Shown here one piece after another: positions 56,904 to 64,000 of a stretch of DNA of 64,000 nucleotides. This DNA is from Cymbidium sinense (lineage: Eukaryota; Streptophyta; Magnoliopsida; Asparagales; Orchidaceae). Both the position numbers and the translations under genes were made by a program. The stretch covers positions 274,143,014-274,207,013 of the forward strand of contig CM038215.1 in assembly GCA_021442155.1 (NCBI GenBank). Reading direction: 5' to 3'. Each line of letters begins with the position of its first letter. The first letter of the stretch is position 1. Under the pieces are notes generated by a model that had not been told where the DNA came from, searched no databases, and saw only the letters and a program-made list of their open reading frames with translations.

Positions 56904-57710
56904 AGTTTTTTTTTAATTAAATAAATATGTAGGTTTAGGTTTATTTAGTATATTTACTTTATTTATTATTTATTTTTATTAACTTTATTTTTAAATTTTA
57001 TTTAGGTTTATTTTGTATTTTCATTTAGTTTAGTTTTCTTATTTTAGTTTAGGTTCTTTATTTTAATATATATTTTAGGTTTTGGTTTAGGTTTACATTT
57101 TAGTTAAGTTTTAATTTTATTTTATTTTTTAGGTTTAGGTTTTATTTTTTATTTTTATGTTTAAGGTTAGGATTTTATTTGATTTTTTTAGATTTCAGTT
57201 TTAGGATTTATTTAGGTTTATTTTTTGGTTTTATTTTTAAGTTTATGTTTAGGTTTATTTTTAGTTTATTTTATTTTATTTAGATTAGGTTTAGGTTAAA
57301 GTTTAGTTTATTTTAGGTTTAGGTTTATTCTATTTTGTTTATTTTATTTTTCTTTTTTCTTTAGGTTTTATTTTAGTTTAGGATTTAGGTTTTATATTTT
57401 ATTTATTTTTAGGCTTAATTTTTTAGGTTTAGGTTTTCATTTAGTTTTTATTTTATTTTACTTTAAGTTTATTTTAATTATATCTTACGTTAGCTTTTAT
57501 TTTATTTGGGTTTTTTATTCTTAGGTTTATTTTATTTTTCAGGTTAGTTTTGGATCTTCATTATTTTAATTTAGTTTATTTTTTAAATTTATTTTATTTT
57601 TATATTTAGGTTTAGTTTTTAGTTTATTTTTTGATTTTATTTTATTTTTTTATTTATTTAAGTTTAGGTATTTTATTTATTTTATTTTTAGGATTTTTTT
57701 AGTTTAGGTT
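56904..57710 (-). repeat. AT unit (copy 17)
   Basis: T-run, AATTAAATAAATATGTAGG start; TATTTTGTTTATTTTATTTT near 57331 and GGGTTTTTTATTCTTAGG near 57508. Confidence 0.66.
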
Positions 57711-57757
57711 TTAGGGTTCACGATTTAGGGTTCACGATTTAGGGATTTTTTTAGGAT
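57711..57757 (+). repeat. Short telomere-like block
   Basis: GGGTTCACGATTTAGGG occurs about twice before the RTE fragment. Confidence 0.7.
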
Positions 57758-58527
57758 TTTATTCTTCTTGTTGATAAGACTAGAGAGGGAGTCCAACAGA
57801 AACTTGAATTATGGAGGTCAACTTTAGAGTCAAGGTTTTAGTTTAGCAGATCTAAAGCGAATATATGGAGTGTAATTTTAGTTGTAGAAATTTTAGTGGT
57901 AGTGTTGTGACTTTAGTGATCAAGTCATTAATAAGAGTGAGCGATTGATATTTAGGCTCTATTGTTCAAAATGATGGTGAAATAGATGGAGATTTATTAG
58001 TAAATTCAAGTTGGATGGTTGAAGTGGAGGAATGCATCGGCTTTATTATGTGATAGAAAAGTTCCACTTAAACTTAAGGAAAATTTTATAAGATGGTGGT
58101 AAGACTGCAATGACTTATAGTGCGAGAATGTTGGCCAATAAAGAGAAACATAAGAGTAAGTTAAGTACTGAGAGATGAGGATGCTCGGTGGATGAGTGGC
58201 TTTACCCTTAGAGATAGAATGCAAAATGAGTATGTTAGGGAAAAAGTTGGAGTAGCTCCGGTGATAGATAAGATTAGGGAGAGTCGCCTTAGATGGTTTG
58301 GCCACATAAAGCGTCGGCGTCATGACGATTAGGAGAGTAGATGCATTAGATTTTCCTTATGTTAAGAAAGGTAGAGGTAGACCTAAAAGACTTGGTTAAG
58401 ATGTATAAAAATGATCTTAGTATACTCGAATTAAATGAGAATTTGACACATAATAGGACCTGAGACGAAGGATTCATGTGGCAAACCCACTGGGATTAAG
58501 GCTTGTTGTTGTTGTTGTTGTTGTTGA
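57758..58527 (+). mobile_element. RTE LINE 3' fragment, opposite orientation to all L1 copies
   Basis: + strand: starts inside the reverse transcriptase just after the catalytic box (DKTREGVQQKLELWRSTLES) and continues through MECNFSCRNFSGSVVTL-like and [24 protein letters not shown] segments to the C-terminal [15 protein letters not shown] near 58270. The end is the RTE tail and (TTG)n at 58503-58526. Stops and frameshifts throughout. Same family as the nested copy at 7806, but independently truncated. Its 3' end points right, unlike the L1 and GRP copies. Confidence 0.88.
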
Positions 58528-59063
58528 TTTAGGGTTTAAGGCTTAGGGTTTAGGGTTTAGGGTTTAGGATTTACAGTTTTAGGGTTTCAGGTTCTAGGGT
58601 TTATTTTAAGGTTTAGGCTTTAGGGTTAGGGATTACGATTTAGTGGTTAGGATTTAGGGTTTAGTCTTTAGGGTTTTGGGATTTTAGGGTTTAGGGTTTA
58701 GGGTTAGCTTAGGGGTTAGGGTTAGATTATGGTTTAGGATTTAAGGTTTAGGTTTTATGCTTTAGGGTTTAGGGTTTTTAGGGTTTAAGGTTTATGGTTT
58801 TAGGGGTTGGTTTAGGATGGTATAGGTATAGTTTATATTGGGCAGGTTTAGGTTTTAGGTTTAGTTTAGGGTTAGTTCTGATTTAAGTTTAAGATTTATG
58901 GTTTAGGGTTTTTTAGGGTTTAGGGTTTAGTGTTTAGGGTTAATTTAGGGTTTCTTAATTTTAGGGTTTAGGGATTAGGGTTTAGTGTTTAGAGTTTAGG
59001 ATTTAGTGTTTAGGGTTTAGGGTTTAGGATTTAGTGTTTAGGGTTTAAGGTTTAGCATTTAGG
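58528..59063 (+). repeat. Telomere-like block (535 bases)
   Basis: TTTAGGG, TTTAGTG, TTTAAGG words; includes the phrase GGGTTAGCTTAGGGG also seen in the 20801-21404 block. Confidence 0.82.
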
Positions 59064-59850
59064 TTTTTTTTTTAAAATTAAGTAAACATGTAGGTTAAGC
59101 ATTATTTAGTTTTATTATTTATTTTTATTTAGTTTAATTATTTATTTTATGTTTATTTATTTTAGTTTATTTTTAGGTTTAGTGTTAGGTTTATGTTTAT
59201 TTTTTTAGTTTAGTTTTATTTTTATATTATTCTTTAAGTTTAGGTTTATTTTTTATTTTTAGGTTTAGGTTTAGATTTTTATTTTATTTTTTTAGGTTTA
59301 GGTTTTAGGTTTTTCTTTTAGGTTTATTTGTAGGTTCTATGTTTTAGTTTATGATTAGGTTTATTTTTAGTTTATTTTATTTTATTTAGTTTATGGTTTA
59401 GGTTTAGTTTATTTCAGGTTTAGGTTTAGGTTTTAGTTATTTTAGCTTAAGTATAGGTTTATTTTATTTTATAAATTTTATTTTTATTTTAGGTTTAGGT
59501 TTTTTTTTTTTGGTTTAGGGTTTAGGTTTTATTTTTTTTATTTATATTTAAGTTTTATTTTTTGGTTTAGGTTTTTATTTAGTTTTTATTTTATTTTATT
59601 TTTTGTTTATTTGGTTTTATATTACGTTTAGTTTTTACTTTATTTATGTTTTTATTCTTAGGTTTATTTTCTTTTTAAGTTTAGTTTAGGTTTTATTTAT
59701 TATTTTAGTTTATTTTTATTAGTTTTTTTTAAATTTTTAGGTTTAGGTTTAGGTTTTAGTTTAAATTTTTATTTTATTATTTTATTTAGGTTTTGGTTTT
59801 TTTTATATTTTTTATTTTTATCTTTAATTTACTTTAGTTTAGGTTTTAAG
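59064..59850 (-). repeat. AT unit (copy 18)
   Basis: T-run, AAAATTAAGTAAACATGTAG start; TATTACGTTTAGTTTTTACT and TTTTTATTCTTAGG near 59620-59662. Confidence 0.66.
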
Positions 59851-60015
59851 GTTTTTTGGGTTTAGGGTTTAGGGTTTAGGGTTTCAAGGTTTAGGGGTTT
59901 AGGGTTTAGGGTTTAGGGTTAGGGATTAGAGTTTAGGGTTTAGGGTTTAGTATTTAGGCTTTAGGATTTAGGGCTTTTAAGGTCTAGGGTTTACGGTTAG
60001 CTTAGGGTATTGGTG
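59851..60015 (+). repeat. Telomere-like TTTAGGG block
   Basis: TTTAGGG words with a C and AA variant; ends at a T-run/A-run. Confidence 0.8.
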
Positions 60016-61195
60016 TTTTTTAAAAAAAAAAATTAAGTAAACCAATAGTTTGAGGTTTATTTAGTTTATTTAGCTTCTTTTTTTATTTATTTTAGTTTAT
60101 TTTCTTTTTTATTTTATTTATTATTATTTTTAAATTTAATTTAGTTTAGTTTATTTATTTCAGTTTAGGTTATTTATTTTAGTTTATTTTTTAGGTTTAG
60201 GTTTAGGTTTAGCTTTATTTTTTTGTTGAGTTTTTTTCTTATTTTATTTTTTAGGTTTAGGTTTTACTTTATATTTTTATGTTCAGGCTTAGGTTTTATT
60301 TTTTGTATACAAATAAATTTGAAAATTATTTTTTGATTTACATAAAGTATATATATATATAAACAAATTTGAATGTAATTTTCATTTATGTTGATGAAAA
60401 GAATTAATGTAATTATGTTAAGTTTTTATTTTATGTTTATTTTTATGATTTATTTTTTTAATTTAGATTTAGGTTTTTTTTCGTTTATTTTATTTTATTT
60501 AGTTCAGGTATAGGTTTTATTTATTTTAGTTTAGTTTATTTTGGTTTAGGTTTAGGTTTATTTTAATTTGTTATTTCATTTTTATTTTAGGTTTAGTTGT
60601 TTATTTAGTTTAGGGTTTATATTTTATTTTTTATTTATTTTTAGGTTTTACTTTTTAGGTTTAGGATTTTATTTTATTTTAATTTTATTTTATTTTTTGT
60701 CTATTTTAGCTTTATTTTATTTTTATTTTACATTTAGATTTTATTTTGTTTAAATTTCTAATTCTTAAGTTTATTTTTGATTTATTTTAGGTTTACTTTA
60801 GGTTTTATTTATTTTAATTTAATTTATTTTATTTTATTTTAGGTTTTTTTATTTTGTTTATTTTAGGTTTAGGCCTTTTTTTTTAGTTTAGGGTTTAGGT
60901 TTTATTTATTTTTACATTTTATTTTTAGTTTTATTTTTTACGTTTAGGTTTTTATTTGGTTTTTATTTTAGGTTTATTTTATTTTTATTTTATATTTAGG
61001 TTTTATTTTAATTAGGTTTTTTATTTTTAGGTTTAATTTATTATTTAGTTTAGTTTAGGCTTTTATTTATTTTATTTTATATTAGTTTTTATTTTTTATT
61101 TTATTTGTTTTTAGGTTTAGGTTTAGGTTTTTTATTTTATTTTATTTATTTTATTTTTAGGTTTTATTTAGTTTAGGTTTGGGTTTTTAGGTTTT
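60016..61195 (-). repeat. AT unit (copy 19, with an insertion and an internal duplication)
   Basis: Starts with an A-run and AATTAAGTAAACCAATAG. It is 1.18 kb instead of about 0.75 kb because of an insertion of unrelated sequence (60305-60420) and because the segment around TTACATTTAGATTTTATTTT (about 60728) recurs diverged about 265 bases later (near 60990). Confidence 0.6.
60305..60420. other. Small A/T-rich insertion in an AT unit
   Basis: About 115 bases unlike the surrounding T/A/G repeat: includes CAAATAAATTTG, a (TA)6 run at 60349-60360 and AAACAAATTTGAATGTAATT. Two related CAAAT(AA)ATTTG-like words bracket the TA run. No family recognised. Confidence 0.5.
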
Positions 61196-61271
61196 TAGGT
61201 TTACACGATTTATGGTTTGGTGTTTAGGGTTAAGGGTTTAGGGGTTAGGGTTTGGGGTTTAGGCTGTATGC
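61196..61271 (+). repeat. Telomere-like TTTAGGG block
   Basis: A few TTTAGGG words, then a T-run of about 13 that opens the last L1. Confidence 0.78.
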
Positions 61272-64000
61272 TTTTTTTTTTTTAGGGAAACCCCATGTAG
61301 GGGTATTTTATTGCCACAAAAAAAGGGTTACAAGATCCTTAAAGGGGATAAACTCCAAAACTCTGCTCAAAATCGACTAAGTGAATCCCCTATTTAAGTA
61401 CATCCAAAAGCAAAAGAAAACATTAAAGCAATCAAAAGATACAAGTTAATTAACAAAATAAGCCAAAAGAAGATTAGGGCCAATGCTATGGAGGACGTGA
61501 GAATGCATGATAATATGGAGCAAACCAGCAAGAGGATAAGAGAGAATTACCTGCAAAATTGTAATAAGAGATTAGAATAGTTAAGGTAAGACAAACAAAA
61601 GGATAAATGAAAACAACATAATCTGAGAATGATAGAATTGAGAGAGAAGGCTCGGGCTGGTCACAAGTTGGCGGATGCAAATATGAGCATCCAAACTTGA
61701 AGGGTTACATCACAAGAGCTTCTACCAAACCAAAAGGGAGTGAGATCATCACAGCCATCATAGCCAACAAACCTGTGAGGAGATAACAGCCAGTTGTTGA
61801 AAATCTTGTGAGCTTTATTACCTGCAAACCTAAACAAAACCATATCTAATATAGAGAGGAAATTACAAAGAGCTGAAGGATATGGTGCCCCATTCAAGAA
61901 AAGTATCATCAATGTAATTACCCTGACATGAGAATGCATAAACATATGATCATGAGCCATCATTTCCATAACTTCATGAAAAGTCATATCCAAGAAGAGA
62001 AAAAAGCCAACATATAAGCCCTCCATAGGAAAGCAGCAGAGGAGGCAACTTGCTGAAGTCCCCTTATTAATATCCATATCGAATTGGGAAAAAAGCAATT
62101 GTAAAAGGAGGCATGTAGAACGGAGGAAATAGAACCACCCAAAAATAGCACCAAATAAATAGATCAGCTACAACTCCGGATTATTGAACCAAAATTGGAT
62201 AATCCAGATAAACAAACAACCAAGAGAGCAAGACAGCAAAAGGTAGAAACTATGCATAGTACCACCCAGTCAGCATAGATGGTGCATACGACTACACTAA
62301 CCTCACTGAACCGAGATGGGAATAGAGACAACAGCAGATAATGTAGATTACAACAATCGAGATGACAACAGTAAACAACACGGCAAAGCCAACGACAAAG
62401 AAGTTAATGCAACATTGGAACCCACCAGAAGAAAAATCAAAAAATGGATTCAAATGAATATCAACATTAGAATCTAGAAAAAGCAAGACAGCAGATAACC
62501 AAGGCAAAAACCAGCCAAGATAGCAACAAATAAGACAACAATATCCAAGACAGGAAGGGACAACAAGTTGGCCATAAAACCTCTCCATCAGAGTAGACAT
62601 TGCCATAGTTAATAACCAAGTAGATAGAGCATAAAATAGGTATAAGGGAAGACAACCCAATCAATCACCAAAACCATCGACAATAATGTCAAAATAGTTG
62701 AACATAGGACCCAGAAGTCCTATAGCCAACCAGGATGGAGCCAACATAGGAGTCCTAAAAAACCAAGACAACAAATATCCAAGACAAGAAACAACCAGCT
62801 AGAGAATAAAAACCAGCTAGCTTGCCATAAAGCCACCCATCCAGGATAAACATTGCAATAGATACAAGTTTAACTGAAAGAATATGGAGAAAATAGCAGT
62901 AGATAAAGTAGACCAATGAATTAAGATGATATGGATATAATAAACCATTAAGAGGGTTCAAGGAAAAGTCCACCAAGCAATCAACAACTTCAAAAGAGAG
63001 TTGCTCAGAAAAATAGACCAAAACCCCAGAGACAGCATGAACAGTATTAATCCAGTTTAGCCAACAAACAAGGCAGTTAATACCAACAAGCTAGCCAAGA
63101 GTCCACACAAAAGCATATGTAAAGATCCAAATAATCAGATGGAAAATCACAGGGATCTGCACAATGTTAACATAGCTAAGTGGGAAAAAATAGAAGCAGG
63201 AAAAAATAGGAGTAGCCCAATTGATAATAGCAAAAATAGTCAAAAAATCAAAAAATAGGGAACAGATAATAATCATAAAGTCCACCAGCTGGACAAAGGG
63301 CCCTAAAATCCAAAAGCCAACAATGGTAGCAAAAGGGTTCAAAGGATAATAAAAAGAAAAACCTTCTAGATAAAGAAGATCAGAGTAGCAAAAACCTACA
63401 ACCGGTAAAGGCTAACGGAGAAACCATTAAGGGGAATCAAACACAAGGAAATAAAATAAAACAAGAAATAACAAAATCTTGCTTGACAGGTTGGGAAAAA
63501 GAGGTTGTCAAGGACAAACAGCAAGACAACACCAAAATCATCTTGCTGAATCAGATAAACAACCCCAGCAATAGCTTGCTGGATATAAGATAATAACCAA
63601 ACCATCCAACAACTAAGAAATACAATAACAACAAGTTGGCCATAAAACCAACCATTCAAATTATATAATGCATAAGTAAATTCCCAGATAGTTAATGAAG
63701 TGGTCTGGCCAAGACTAGCTGAACCAAAAAATAAAAAATAGCAGCAGGTGAAAACAGCATCATCCCACTTGTTAGCAGCAAACATTATATAGATGATCCA
63801 ACGACTGCGGACAAATAGCACGAAATCCAATTGCCATAGATTAAAATAAGGTTAGCCTGCAGGACAGTGAATCCAGAAATCCAACAGTCATAGCTTAAAA
63901 TAGCACTACAATGATTGCAACCATAGGGTAAGCCAATAAAAAGTAGTGGGACAACAGAGCCACCATAGGGTTCAAAAGAGTCTCATCAATGAGATCCTCA
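61272..64000 (-). mobile_element. L1 LINE 3' region, running off the window
   Basis: 3' end on + reads T-run, AGGGAAACCCCATGTAGGGG, TATTTTATTGCCAC; close to the 3' end at 45403 (ACCAATGCT/GCCAATGCT, GAATGCATGATAAT shared), so the same subfamily. The GAGCATCCAAACTT box is at 61685. Phrases with GGCCATAAAAC repeat at about 62568 and 63638. In the sister copy RNase H begins about 3.1 kb from the 3' end, so coding sequence should start just right of the window. Frames up to 145 codons here are untranslated-region translations. Confidence 0.85.

Noticed and set aside
16408..57710. Regularly spaced repeats reminiscent of a repeat-spacer array
   Set aside because: Units are kilobase-sized, derived from a plant mRNA and telomere-like DNA; there are no short identical repeats with unique spacers.
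60340..60362. TATA-box promoter at the TA run
   Set aside because: A TA microsatellite in A/T-rich DNA with no gene on either side.
61486..63830. Many hydrophobic minus-strand frames up to 145 codons
   Set aside because: Same compositional effect in the 3' region of the last L1; the sister element at 45403 shows no conserved frame.

Overview
The window looks like non-genic nuclear DNA of a land plant, probably an angiosperm. The evidence is the plant-type telomere word TTTAGGG, plant LINEs (an L1 clade with a C-terminal RNase H domain, and an RTE clade), and fragments of two plant housekeeping mRNAs: a glycine-rich RNA-binding protein (GRP) and ribosomal protein P0. I see no intact host gene, tRNA, rRNA or CRISPR. 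Every protein-like stretch is a broken retrotransposon frame or a retro-fragment of a cellular mRNA. The species cannot be named from this sequence.

The matrix is interstitial or subtelomeric telomere-like DNA whose G-rich strand is the + strand throughout. It alternates between short blocks rich in TTTAGGG and a recurring T/A/G-only block of about 0.6-0.85 kb (here called the AT unit), which usually starts with a T-run and a TTAAGTAAAC-like word. From about 16.4 kb onward these alternate with 5'-truncated GRP copies (about 0.45 kb, all on the - strand, all broken at the same codon of the RRM). Together they form a composite satellite with a basic period near 1.65 kb: GRP, then a flank carrying TTAATTTATTTAGTTAC, telomere-like block, AT unit, telomere-like block.

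Layout: 1-7.7 kb holds AT units, telomere-like blocks, a short L1 3' fragment, a relic of the GRP tail and the P0 fragment. 7.7-14.06 kb holds an L1 that keeps ORF1 but lacks ORF2, with a nearly full-length RTE nested in its 3' region. 14.1-16.2 kb is TTA-rich DNA. 16.4-32.3 kb is the GRP/AT satellite with short L1 fragments. 32.4-40.1 kb is a nearly full-length dead L1. 40.1-43.7 kb is AT units. 43.7-57.7 kb repeats the order of 26.0-32.3 kb, with a second large L1 (45.4-53.3 kb) inserted in it. 57.8-58.5 kb is a truncated RTE in the opposite orientation. 58.5-61.2 kb is satellite again, and 61.3-64.0 kb is the 3' part of another L1 that runs off the window.

The most interesting point is polarity. 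All nine L1 copies, all eleven GRP relics and the AT units lie with their poly(A) 3' ends abutting the G-rich strand, so that on + one reads TTTAGGG, then a T-run, then antisense element. This is the geometry expected if poly(A) RNAs were reverse-transcribed from a telomeric G-strand 3' end, as in HeT-A/TART-type telomeres. The shared GRP breakpoints and the 6.3-kb block duplication show that much of the copy number comes from later amplification, so the number of independent events is smaller than the copy number. Boundaries inside low-complexity DNA are approximate (tens of bases).
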